NCBI GenBank assembly: GCA_030651305.1
Contig: JAUSCI010000068.1
Location: forward strand, 1-32,279
Length of the DNA stretch: 32,279 nt
Direction: 5' to 3'
Source: Sulfuritalea sp.
GTDB taxonomy: Bacteria; Pseudomonadota; Gammaproteobacteria; Burkholderiales; Rhodocyclaceae
The notes below the pieces were generated by a model. The model made no database searches. It saw only the letters and a list, made by a program, of their open reading frames with translations, and was not told where the DNA came from. The position numbers and the translations under genes were made by a program. Shown here in pieces: positions 6,589 through 14,026 of the stretch (position 1 is its first letter; every line of letters starts with the position of its first letter).

Positions 6589-7362
6589 CTAGCGGGTCGG
6601 ATGGGCGAAGCCGCGGCGGCTAGCCGCGATGAAGTCGGCGAGTTCCGTCACGGCGGCGCTGTCCATCTCCTTCATCACCGCCAGCGCTTTGTCGAGCGGT
6701 ACTCGCGAATACAACAGCCGGTAGGCTTCTTTCAGCGCCCTGATCTCGTCCGCGCCAAATCCGTTGCGACGCAAACCGACGAGGTTGAGGCCGCGGGCAC
6801 GACCCGGGTTGCCGTCGGTGATGCAGAAGGGCAGCGCGTCCTGCACCACCTTGGCCGACAGGCCGATCATGGCATTCCTGCCGATGCGGCAGAACTGGTG
6901 CACGGTAACCGCCGCCGAGATGAAGGCGCGCTCATGCACCACCACTTCGCCCGCAAGACCGGCCGTATTGGCCATCACCACCTGGTTGCCGACTGCGCAG
7001 TCGTGGGCGATGTGGCTGTAGGCCATTAGGAAGCAGCCATCGCCGAGCCGGGTGGTGCTGCCGTCGCGCGAACCGCGATGCACCGTGACGCCTTCGCGCA
7101 GCCAGTTGTCGTCGCCGATTTCGGTATAGGAGAGGCAATCCGGCTTGAACTTGAAGTCCTGCGGATCGCCGCCGATCACCGCGTGTTCGGCGATGCGGTT
7201 GCGTGCGCCCATGCGCGTGTGGCGCTTGATCACGGCATGCGCGGCGATTTCGCAATCGTCGCCGAGGACGACGTCCTCCTCGACCACGACAAACGGCCCG
7301 ATGCGGACGTTGGCGCCCAGCCTCGCATCCGTGGCGATGACGGCCGTGGGGTGAAAGTTCAT
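6589..7362 (-). CDS. lpxA: LpxA-type UDP-sugar acyltransferase, probably GlcNAc3N-specific
   Basis: This 257-residue left-handed beta-helix acyltransferase shows hexapeptide repeats over residues ~10-180. LpxA landmarks are clear: GGDPQDFKF (64-72), TVHRGSRDG (93-101), SHIAHDC with the catalytic His at 120 (E. coli His125), VHQF at 154-157, and GLNLVGLRRNGF at 191-202. The C-terminal helices (EAYRLLYS) complete it. LpxA transfers a 3-hydroxyacyl chain from ACP to UDP-GlcNAc in the first step of lipid A synthesis. This copy lies outside the usual lpxD-fabZ-lpxA-lpxB cluster. Its ATG overlaps the stop of an aminotransferase gene (ATGA). Together with the upstream dehydrogenase this matches the gnnA-gnnB-lpxA setting, where LpxA acylates the 3-amino sugar. 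It could be the only LpxA or a second one. Confidence 0.88.
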   Translation of the reverse strand: MNFHPTAVIATDARLGANVRIGPFVVVEEDVVLGDDCEIAAHAVIKRHTRMGARNRIAEHAVIGGDPQDFKFKPDCLSYTEIGDDNWLREGVTVHRGSRDGSTTRLGDGCFLMAYSHIAHDCAVGNQVVMANTAGLAGEVVVHERAFISAAVTVHQFCRIGRNAMIGLSAKVVQDALPFCITDGNPGRARGLNLVGLRRNGFGADEIRALKEAYRLLYSRVPLDKALAVMKEMDSAAVTELADFIAASRRGFAHPTR

Positions 7363-8453
7363 TTCAGCGCGGCACGGATCGTCGCCGCGATGCGTGAGAT
7401 CTGCTCGTCCTTCAGCATCGGCGAAATCGGCAGCGACAGGCAGCGTTGCGCGACGCTCTCGGTCACCGGCAACGAGACATTGCCGTGCGTGGCGGCAAAC
7501 ATCTCCTGCTGGTGCAGCGGCACCGGGTAGTACACGGCACAAGCGATGCCGGCCTCGGTCAGCGCTTTCTGGATGGCGTCGCGACGGTCGGACAGGATCG
7601 TGTACTGGTGATAGACGTGGCGGCCGTGACCGTCGGCGAAGGGCGTCTCGACCAGTCCCGCCAACTGCTGGTTGTAAGAGTCGGCGATGGCGATACGGCG
7701 ATTGTTGAACTGATCGAGGCGTTTCAGCTTGATGCGCAGGATCACGGCCTGGATTTCGTCGAGCCGCGAGTTGTAGCCCAGCACGTGATGGTGGTAGCGC
7801 ACCCGTGAGCCATGGCTGGCCAGCACGCGCAGCTCGGCGGCCAACTGGTCGTCGTCGGTCAGCATCAGGCCGCCATCGCCGAAGGCCGAAAGATTCTTCG
7901 ACGGATAGAAGGAGGTGCAACCGATGTCGCCATTGGCGCCCGACTTGCGCCCGGCATAGTCGGCGCCGAAAGACTGCGCGGCATCCTCGATCAGCTTCAG
8001 CCCATGCTTTTCGCACAGCGCCTTGAGCGGCGCCAGATGCACCGGCTGGCCGAACAGATGCACCGGCAGGATGGCTTTGGTACGCGGCGTAATGGCGGCT
8101 TCGACCAGATTCAAATCGAGGTTGAAAGTGCGCGGATCGATATCGACGAATACCGGTTTGGCGCCGCACATGACCACCGTCGAGGCGGTGGCGACAAAGG
8201 TGAAGGGCGTGGTAATGACCTCGTCGCCCGGAGCAAGTCCGATAGCGCGCAGGGCGATCAGCAGGGCGTCGGTGCCGGAAGCGCAGGAAATCCCATGCTT
8301 GACGCCGGCATAGGCGGCGGCTTCCGCCTCGAAGGCCTTGACGTTGGGACCGCCAATATACTGGCAGGCAGCCAGCGCCGCCGTCACGGCGGGTTCGATT
8401 TCGTCGCGCAGCAAGGCGTATTCGGCCTTGAGATCCAGCATCGGAATGTTCAT
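7359..8453 (-). CDS. gnnB: DegT/DnrJ aminotransferase, probable UDP-3-keto-GlcNAc transaminase
   Basis: This is a 364-residue PLP-dependent sugar aminotransferase of the DegT/DnrJ/EryC1 family. The PLP lysine is K186 in SFYPSKNLSAFGDGG. IEDAAQS (155-161) holds the aspartate contacting the PLP ring nitrogen, and CASGTDAL (57-64) is the phosphate-binding turn. GnnB adds an amino group from glutamate to the 3-keto sugar made by GnnA, giving UDP-GlcNAc3N. The family alone also fits other amino-sugar pathways (O-antigen). The specific call rests on the tight operon with a Gfo/Idh dehydrogenase 11 nt upstream and an LpxA homologue overlapping its end. Confidence 0.8.
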   Translation of the reverse strand: MNIPMLDLKAEYALLRDEIEPAVTAALAACQYIGGPNVKAFEAEAAAYAGVKHGISCASGTDALLIALRAIGLAPGDEVITTPFTFVATASTVVMCGAKPVFVDIDPRTFNLDLNLVEAAITPRTKAILPVHLFGQPVHLAPLKALCEKHGLKLIEDAAQSFGADYAGRKSGANGDIGCTSFYPSKNLSAFGDGGLMLTDDDQLAAELRVLASHGSRVRYHHHVLGYNSRLDEIQAVILRIKLKRLDQFNNRRIAIADSYNQQLAGLVETPFADGHGRHVYHQYTILSDRRDAIQKALTEAGIACAVYYPVPLHQQEMFAATHGNVSLPVTESVAQRCLSLPISPMLKDEQISRIAATIRAALK

Positions 8454-8464
8454 GGTTATGGGCT

Positions 8465-9439
8465 TCAGGAAGAGGGATTCTGGCGCGCAGCGATCATGCG
8501 GTCGATCTCCAGCGCGATGGCCAGTGCGTCGCGGCCCTCACGGCCGCTGACCACGGGCTTTGTTCCGTCACGCACGGCCGCGATGAAGGCTTCAATCTCG
8601 GTCATCAACGCGTCGCCCGGAGGTTGCTGGAAGCTTTCCGTGTCGAGCGGCGGCTCGCCTTCTACAAGAGCCTCGCGCTTCTTGCTGATGCCGATGCGGC
8701 GATCGCCGAAATCGACGGAAATGTATTCGTGGTGCTGGAACACGCGCAGGCGGCGCAGCGAGGCGGTCGAAGTGCGGCTGGCGGTCAGGTTCGCCACGCA
8801 GCCGTTGGCGAATTCGATGCGCGCGTTGGCGATATCGATGCCATCGGTCAGCACAGAGACGCCCGAGGCGCGCAGATCGGCGACCGGGCTGCCGACCAGC
8901 GGCAGGATCAGGTCGAGATCGTGGATCATCAGATCGAGCACCACCGACACGTCGATGCCGCGCGCCTTGAACGGCGCCATGCGGTGGGCTTCGATGAACA
9001 CCGGCCGCTTGATCTTGTCCTTCACCGCGAGCCAAGCCGGATTGAAGCGTTCGAGGTGGCCGACCTGCAGCACCAGTTGCTTGGCGTCGGCCAGCGCGAT
9101 CAGTTCGTCGGCCTGCGCCACGGTGACCGTGATCGGCTTTTCCGCCAGCACATGCACGCCAGCGGCGAGGCAATCGCGCGCCACGGCATGATGGGTTTCG
9201 GTGGTGCTGGCGACCGAGACCAGATCGACCTTCGCGCCTTTGCCACCGTGCGCGCCGAGCAGTTCGCGGTAATCGGTAAAGGCCGCCACGCCCAGCTCTT
9301 TCGCCACGCGCTGCGCCGTTTCCGGATGGGCATCGACCACCCCGACCAGTTCGACATCCGGCAGCGAGGCGTATTTTTGCGCGTGAAAGCGCCCGAGATA
9401 ACCGACGCCGATGACGGCAGCACGAAGGGGAGTGGACAT
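8465..9439 (-). CDS. gnnA: Gfo/Idh dehydrogenase, probable UDP-GlcNAc 3-dehydrogenase
   Basis: This 324-residue NAD-dependent oxidoreductase has an N-terminal Rossmann fold, AAVIGVGYLGRFHA (residues 7-20). The family EKP motif lies at 100-102 (LAEKPITV). LDLMIHDLDLIL in the C-terminal domain supplies the histidine expected near the substrate. GnnA oxidises the 3-hydroxyl of UDP-GlcNAc to a ketone, which GnnB then aminates. The start is ATG 9439; upstream in-frame codons extend into the divergent lpxL promoter and lack similarity. It is the first gene of the gnnA-gnnB-lpxA operon. The generic Gfo/Idh call is secure and the substrate is inferred from context. Confidence 0.8.
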   Translation of the reverse strand: MSTPLRAAVIGVGYLGRFHAQKYASLPDVELVGVVDAHPETAQRVAKELGVAAFTDYRELLGAHGGKGAKVDLVSVASTTETHHAVARDCLAAGVHVLAEKPITVTVAQADELIALADAKQLVLQVGHLERFNPAWLAVKDKIKRPVFIEAHRMAPFKARGIDVSVVLDLMIHDLDLILPLVGSPVADLRASGVSVLTDGIDIANARIEFANGCVANLTASRTSTASLRRLRVFQHHEYISVDFGDRRIGISKKREALVEGEPPLDTESFQQPPGDALMTEIEAFIAAVRDGTKPVVSGREGRDALAIALEIDRMIAARQNPSS

Positions 9440-9504
9440 GGGCCATAATTCTACTTTCTCCGCTGCCTTCGTGCCCGCACCCCGCGCCCGCCGCCCAACC
9501 TGTC

Positions 9505-10395
9505 GTGCTTTTCGCCCTGTTCCGTTTCCTGTCGCATTTGCCGCTGCCGCTGCTGCACAACCTCGGCGCACTTGCCGGCTGGCTGGCATGGCTGCTGTCG
9601 GCCACCTACCGGCGCAACTTCTCCAGGCATATCGAGCAGGCCGGAATGACAGAAGCGAAGACCGCGGCGATTGCCGAGGCCGGCAAAACGCTGCTGGAAC
9701 TGCCCAGGATCTGGCTGCGGCCGCAGGACGAAGTAATCGAGAGCGTGGTCAAGGTTTCCGGCTGGAACCTGGTTGAGGACGCCTGGTCGGCCAGCCGCGG
9801 CATCCTGTTCTTGACGCCGCATCTGGGCTGTTTCGAGATCGCCGCACAGTACTACGCAGCCCGCAAACCAATGACCGTGCTCTACCGCAGGCCAAAGCAG
9901 GACTGGCTGGCGCCGCTGATCGAGGAAGGGCGCGGCGCGAATCTGAAGCTGGCCCCCGCCGACCTTTCCGGCGTGCGGCGCCTGCTGAAGGCGCTGAAGA
10001 GCGGCGACGCCGTGGGCATGCTGCCCGACCAGGTTCCGGGCAACGGCGAAGGCGCCTGGCTGCCCTTCTTCGGCCGTCCCGCCTACACCATGACGCTGGC
10101 GGCGCGGCTCGCGGAAACCGGGGCCACGGTGCTGCTGGCCTATGGCGAGCGCCTGCATTACGGCGCCGGCTACCACCTCAAGCTGTTCCCGTTGTCGGCG
10201 CCACTGGCAGGCGACCTGACGCAGCGCGCGACGCAGCTCAACCGGGAACTGGAAAAACTTATCCGGCTATGCCCCGAGCAGTATCTGTGGGGTTACAACC
10301 GCTACAAGGTGCCGGCGGGAGCCGAGCCGCCGCCCGAGAAGGCCTTGGCCGTCAACGACGCGATGAGTCATGACCAGCATGATCGTTTTGATTGA
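9505..10395 (+). CDS. LpxL/HtrB-family lipid A acyltransferase (first copy)
   Basis: This 296-residue membrane-associated acyltransferase has an N-terminal hydrophobic anchor, LFALFRFLSHLPLPLLHNLG. The catalytic HX4(D/E) motif is at H106-E111 (TPHLGCFE). Later conserved blocks are YRRPKQDW (~127-134), MLPDQVPG (~172-179) and the C-terminal EQYLWGYNRYK. These enzymes transfer secondary acyl chains onto Kdo2-lipid A at the inner membrane. The start is a GTG at 9505 with no evident SD, so the true start is uncertain. It is divergent from gnnA by 65 bp, placing another lipid A gene against the gnn operon. The C-terminal ~20 residues look non-conserved. Confidence 0.9.
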   Translation: MLFALFRFLSHLPLPLLHNLGALAGWLAWLLSATYRRNFSRHIEQAGMTEAKTAAIAEAGKTLLELPRIWLRPQDEVIESVVKVSGWNLVEDAWSASRGILFLTPHLGCFEIAAQYYAARKPMTVLYRRPKQDWLAPLIEEGRGANLKLAPADLSGVRRLLKALKSGDAVGMLPDQVPGNGEGAWLPFFGRPAYTMTLAARLAETGATVLLAYGERLHYGAGYHLKLFPLSAPLAGDLTQRATQLNRELEKLIRLCPEQYLWGYNRYKVPAGAEPPPEKALAVNDAMSHDQHDRFD

Positions 10396-10401
10396 TATCC
10401 C

Positions 10402-10695
10402 ATGATTACTGAAACCAGTGCCGTTGCCTTCAGGAAGAACCTCCGTGAAATGATCAACCAGGTGCAGTATCGCCACGACAGCGTAGTCATCAACAAAGAC
10501 GGCAAACCCGTGGCTGCGCTGGTCGACGTGCGCTTGTTCGAGCGCATCAGGCGCATGCAGGGACGCTTCGACGCACTGTGCCAGCGGATAGAGGCTGGCT
10601 TTGCGCATGTACCGGAAGCGGAAGGCCAGGCTGGAATTGACGCTGCCGTGAAACGCGAACGGGCGAAGGCGCGCGCGCCGACGAAGAAGCGCTGA
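10402..10695 (+). CDS. Phd/YefM-family antitoxin
   Basis: This is a 97-residue protein whose N-terminus, MITETSAVAFRKNLREMINQ followed by VQYRHDSVVINKDGKPVAAL, is the Phd/YefM DNA-binding fold. In this family it forms dimers that bind the operon promoter and, through the C-terminus, the toxin. The C-terminal half is rich in Arg, Lys and Ala. It lies 6 bp after an lpxL gene, so it may be read from the same transcript. The gene behind it encodes only the C-terminal part of a PIN toxin, so the antitoxin may be orphaned. Confidence 0.85.
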   Translation: MITETSAVAFRKNLREMINQVQYRHDSVVINKDGKPVAALVDVRLFERIRRMQGRFDALCQRIEAGFAHVPEAEGQAGIDAAVKRERAKARAPTKKR

Positions 10696-10701
10696 CCCGC
10701 C

Positions 10702-10884
10702 GTGGCCGCTCTGCAAGTGTTGCGCGATGTTACCGATCAAGGGGTGCTGGGCACTTTGCTGGCGACGCTCAAGACATCGGGCGCCGACCATCTCATCAGC
10801 GGCGACAAGGACTTGCTGGCGCTGGCTGAACGCTACCCGATCATCGTTCCCGCGAAGTTCTGGGCAACACACGCCGGACTATGA
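10702..10884 (+). pseudogene. Truncated PIN-domain toxin, C-terminal part only
   Basis: A GTG-started frame of 60 codons reads AALQVLRDVTDQGVLGTLLA and then ADHLISGDKDLLAL and IIVPAKFWATHAGL. The SGDKDLL...YPIIxPxxFW pattern is the C-terminal third of a PIN nuclease. The N-terminal strand with the first catalytic aspartate and the central glutamate are missing, and the third-aspartate region appears as VTDQ. It directly follows a Phd-type antitoxin, the expected partner. It is probably a decayed toxin; an intact minimal protein is unlikely. Confidence 0.7.
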
Positions 10885-11005
10885 TCGAATTGAACATTAT
10901 CTTTCGCGAGAGACTAGCTATTGATATGTTTCGGGCTGGTCGTCGCGGTGTTTCCAGATCGCGAATCGAAGCAGACCCATTTGATTGCCGCACACTGGAG
11001 AGCGT

Positions 11006-11449
11006 ATGACACCAGAAAAAGCACGCAAGTATCTCGACATCGCCCTCGCGGCTGCGCAACTTAGCAAGGACACCAGCACCAAGGTCGGCGCTATTATCGT
11101 CGGCCCGACCAATGAAGTCAGGTCGCTTGGCTACAACGGGGCGCCGCGCGGATGCAGTGCCGATGAAGATGACCGCGGGCAGACACGGCCGGAGAAATAC
11201 TTCTGGTTTTCGCACGCGGAAATGAACGCAATCACAAACGCGGCGCGCGTCGGCACCCCTCTGGACGGCAGCAGCCTGGTCGTCAGCCATCCGCCGTGCA
11301 TGGACTGCGCTCGGGCGATCGTGCAGGCCGGGATCAAGCATGTGTTCTGTCCCAGGCCAGACGACGATTTCGTCACTCGATGGCAAGAGCACATTCGACG
11401 CTCGGAGCTACTTTTCAAGGAAACAGGCGTCGAGTACGTCTGGATTTGA
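11006..11449 (+). CDS. Deoxycytidylate (dCMP) deaminase-like zinc enzyme
   Basis: This is a 147-residue cytidine/deoxycytidylate deaminase-fold protein. Zinc ligands and catalytic base are visible: H70-A-E72 (SHAEMNAI) and C98-x2-C101 (HPPCMDCARAI). The early block TKVGAIIVGP and YNGAPRGC are typical of dCMP deaminases, which convert dCMP to dUMP for thymidylate synthesis. The start is ATG 11006 with GGAG at 10997-11000. The gene sits between a broken toxin-antitoxin pair and the second lpxL, in a slightly AT-richer patch. Such genes are frequent in phages, so acquisition is plausible. A role outside nucleotide metabolism cannot be excluded. Confidence 0.88.
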   Translation: MTPEKARKYLDIALAAAQLSKDTSTKVGAIIVGPTNEVRSLGYNGAPRGCSADEDDRGQTRPEKYFWFSHAEMNAITNAARVGTPLDGSSLVVSHPPCMDCARAIVQAGIKHVFCPRPDDDFVTRWQEHIRRSELLFKETGVEYVWI

Positions 11450-11594
11450 CCGTCAGGTACAGTCCGATACCATGCAATTGGCCTATCGCCAGAATCCGCA
11501 GGAATCCTTGCGGTTGAATTCCACCCCGCCGCGGGCCAGGCAGCTATTGTGGTGATCATTCGCGATTTTGTTCGCTTGAGCATGGCATCCTGAA

Positions 11595-12455
11595 ATGACA
11601 CGACTCATTCTCGCCCTGATGTGGCTTCTGCACTGGCTGCCACTGCCGCTGTTGGCCGCTCTCGGGCGTGGCCTGGGACTGGCGCTCTATCTTCTGGTAG
11701 GCGAACGGCGGCAGGTCACGCTGACCAACCTCGACCTGTGCTTTCCGCATCTGTCGGCGGCCGAAAAGTCGGCGCTGGCGAGACGCCACTTTGCCGCCTT
11801 CGGGCGCAGCATTCTGGAACTCGGCCTCTGGTGGTGGGCTTCGCCGGCGCGCATCCGGCGCCTGGTCAGGCTCGACGGCGGCGAGAAGCTCGCGGCGTAC
11901 AAGGGCCGGCCGACGATCCTGCTGGTGCCGCATTTCGTCGGCATCGACGCCGGCTGGATCCGACTGGCGCTGGAGCAGGGGCTGGTGGCGATCTACACGC
12001 GGCAGAAGAATCGTGTCTTCGAGACAGCGATGAACGATGGCCGGCTGCGCTTTGGCAACTGCGCCCTGGCATCGCGCCAGGAAGGCACGCGCAAGGCGCT
12101 CAAGGCGATGAAGGACGGCCGCTTTTTCCACTACTCGCCGGACATGGATTACGGCCCGAAAGAGTCGGTCTTCGTGCCCTTCTTCGGGGTGCAGACGGCC
12201 ACCATCACCGGTCTCGCCCGGCTGGCCAGGTTGACCGGGGCGACGGTGATCCCGGTGGTGACACGCATGGAATCGGGTGGCTACGTTGCCACCGTGGGCG
12301 AGCCATGGACGGACTTCCCCGGCGCCGACGACGTGGCTGACGCGCAGCGCCTGAACGCCTTCATCGAGGCCGAAGTATTGAAGTCGCACGAACAGTACTA
12401 CTGGCTGCACAAACGCTTCAAAACACGGCCGCCGGGCGAAAAAGGGGTTTATTGA
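11595..12455 (+). CDS. LpxL/HtrB-family lipid A acyltransferase (second copy)
   Basis: This 286-residue paralogue of the gene at 9505 has an N-terminal membrane anchor ([20 protein letters not shown]) and the HX4D motif at H113-D118 (VPHFVGID). [27 protein letters not shown] and [17 protein letters not shown] are family landmarks. It probably adds the second secondary acyl chain to lipid A. Compared with the first copy it keeps Asp where that copy has Glu and has the typical KRFKTRP C-terminus, so it is the closer match to classical LpxL. The start is ATG 11595 with a weak SD. It lies directly upstream of dapF. Confidence 0.93.
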   Translation: MTRLILALMWLLHWLPLPLLAALGRGLGLALYLLVGERRQVTLTNLDLCFPHLSAAEKSALARRHFAAFGRSILELGLWWWASPARIRRLVRLDGGEKLAAYKGRPTILLVPHFVGIDAGWIRLALEQGLVAIYTRQKNRVFETAMNDGRLRFGNCALASRQEGTRKALKAMKDGRFFHYSPDMDYGPKESVFVPFFGVQTATITGLARLARLTGATVIPVVTRMESGGYVATVGEPWTDFPGADDVADAQRLNAFIEAEVLKSHEQYYWLHKRFKTRPPGEKGVY

Positions 12456-12470
12456 CCCCTCAATTGCCGA

Positions 12471-12497
12471 AAGTCGGCGCTGGCGGTACGGCGTATG
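12471..12497 (+). repeat. REP-like repeat just upstream of dapF
   Basis: AAGTCGGCGCTGGCGGTACG followed by GCGTATG is a near-full copy of the dispersed repeat, ending 8 bp before the dapF start codon. It therefore occupies the dapF ribosome-binding region, which has no recognisable SD. A GGGGT/ACCCC stem (12443-12459) overlaps the lpxL stop just before it. Confidence 0.65.
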
Positions 12498-12505
12498 CTC
12501 ACCCC

Positions 12506-13363
12506 ATGACGATCCGCTTCACCAAAATGCATGGCCTCGGCAACGATTTCGTCGTGCTCGATGCCATCAACCAGAACTTCGTGCCGACGCCGCCGCAGGC
12601 GCGCTTTCTCGCCGACCGCCACTTCGGCATCGGCTGCGACCAGATTCTTGTCGTCGAGCGCTCCGCCACGCCGGGGGTCGATTTCCGCTATCGCATTTTC
12701 AATGCCGATGGCGGCGAGGTGGAACAGTGCGGCAACGGCGCGCGCTGCTTCGTGCGCTTCGTCCATGAGCAGGGCCTGACGGACAAACGCGAGATTCGCG
12801 TCGAGACGCAAGCCGGCCTGATCACGCTGCGCCTTGAGCCGGACGGCGAGGTCACGGTGAATATGGGAGCGCCACGCTTTCTACCCGCCGAGATTCCCTT
12901 CGACAGCGACACGGACGCCGTAGTACAGCCGCTCGATGTGGGTGGTGCGCAGATCGACATCAGCGTGGTTTCGATGGGCAATCCGCATGCGGTGCAGGTG
13001 GTGGCCGACGTCGATACCGCAGCGGTGGCGCGACTCGGCCCGTTGATCGAATGCCACCCGCGCTTTCCGCGCCGGGTCAATGCCGGATTCATGGAGGTCG
13101 TCGACCGCCATGCGATCCGCCTGCGCGTCTTCGAGCGCGGCACCGGCGAGACGCTGGCCTGCGGCACCGGCGCCTGTGCCGCGGTGGTCGCCGGCATCCG
13201 CCGCGGCCTGCTGGATTCCCCGGTGCGCGTCACCACACGCGGCGGCGACCTGTCCATCGCCTGGAACGGAGAAACGGGCAATGGCGGAAACGCGGTCATG
13301 ATGACCGGCCCGGCAAGCACGGTATTCAGCGCAGAAATCCAACTACCGAACAACCTGACATGA
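12506..13363 (+). CDS. dapF: Diaminopimelate epimerase
   Basis: DapF interconverts LL- and meso-diaminopimelate for lysine and peptidoglycan synthesis, using two cysteines as acid and base. Both are present: C75 in EQCGNGARC and C219 in LACGTGACA. The N-terminus [15 protein letters not shown] and MGNPHAV (~157-163) are also diagnostic. Length is 285 residues, normal for the family. ATG 12506 is chosen because the conserved MxxxFxKMHGxGNDF begins there; in-frame codons upstream run through the REP repeat. The last codons overlap the DUF484 gene by an ATGA, indicating coupling. Confidence 0.97.
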   Translation: MTIRFTKMHGLGNDFVVLDAINQNFVPTPPQARFLADRHFGIGCDQILVVERSATPGVDFRYRIFNADGGEVEQCGNGARCFVRFVHEQGLTDKREIRVETQAGLITLRLEPDGEVTVNMGAPRFLPAEIPFDSDTDAVVQPLDVGGAQIDISVVSMGNPHAVQVVADVDTAAVARLGPLIECHPRFPRRVNAGFMEVVDRHAIRLRVFERGTGETLACGTGACAAVVAGIRRGLLDSPVRVTTRGGDLSIAWNGETGNGGNAVMMTGPASTVFSAEIQLPNNLT

Positions 13364-14022
13364 GACCTGACATGAAATCCGAAGACGTCGCCCGCTATCT
13401 CCACGATCACCCGGAATTCTTCGACCAGCACGCCGACATGCTGGCCCTGATCACCTTGCCCGACCCGCACAGCGGCCGCGCCGTCTCGATCACCGAAAAG
13501 CAGTTGTTCAACTTGCGCGACAAGGTGCGCGCGCTGGAAGCCAAACTGGTCGAACTGATCGGCTTCGGCGAGGAGAACGACGCCATTTCCGCCAAGGTGC
13601 ATGGACTTGCCGTGGCCCTGATCGCCGCCTCCGATCGGGCGGCCGTGGTACGCGCCCTTTATTCGCACCTGGGCGGCGCCTTCGCCGTACCGCATGTCGC
13701 GCTGCGGCTGTGGGGTGCCGGGCCAGGCGACGGCCACGAGTTCGAGGCGGTAAGCGATGCCGTCAAGGCCTTTGCCTCGGGCCTGCAGCGTCCGTATTGC
13801 GGCACGGTGACCGGGCAGGAATCGCTGGCCTGGTTCGGCGAAGCAGCCGCGCATCTGCGCTCGATGACGCAAGTGCCGCTGCATGAATCCGGCGGCAACT
13901 GCCTCGGCCTGCTGGTCATGGCCAGCGAAGAACCGCATCGCTTCTATCCCGAACTCGGCACCCTGTATCTGGAGCGCATCGGCCAGATGGCCTCGGCGGC
14001 GCTGCTGCGAGTTTCCGAGTAA
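13360..14022 (+). CDS. DUF484 family protein
   Basis: This 220-residue protein matches the DUF484 family. The N-terminal segment [20 protein letters not shown] followed by LITLPDP is its hallmark. It continues with a coiled helix ([20 protein letters not shown], residues ~42-61) and a GAF-like C-terminal domain ending [11 protein letters not shown]. Biochemical function is unknown. In many proteobacteria the gene sits between dapF and xerC, as here, and is often annotated in that operon. The start is at ATG 13360 (overlapping the dapF stop) or four codons later at 13372. The gap to xerC is 4 bp. Confidence 0.9.
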   Translation: MRPDMKSEDVARYLHDHPEFFDQHADMLALITLPDPHSGRAVSITEKQLFNLRDKVRALEAKLVELIGFGEENDAISAKVHGLAVALIAASDRAAVVRALYSHLGGAFAVPHVALRLWGAGPGDGHEFEAVSDAVKAFASGLQRPYCGTVTGQESLAWFGEAAAHLRSMTQVPLHESGGNCLGLLVMASEEPHRFYPELGTLYLERIGQMASAALLRVSE

Positions 14023-14026
14023 CGTA

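Noticed and set aside
7363-8169. In-frame N-terminal extension of LpxA to about 526 residues
   Set aside because: The extra sequence is the out-of-frame shadow of gnnB. LpxA begins at 7362 with an ATGA overlap.
7812-9191. Long open frames on the plus strand opposite gnnB and gnnA
   Set aside because: They are antisense to clear enzymes, have no recognisable motifs, and arise from GC-rich third-position bias.
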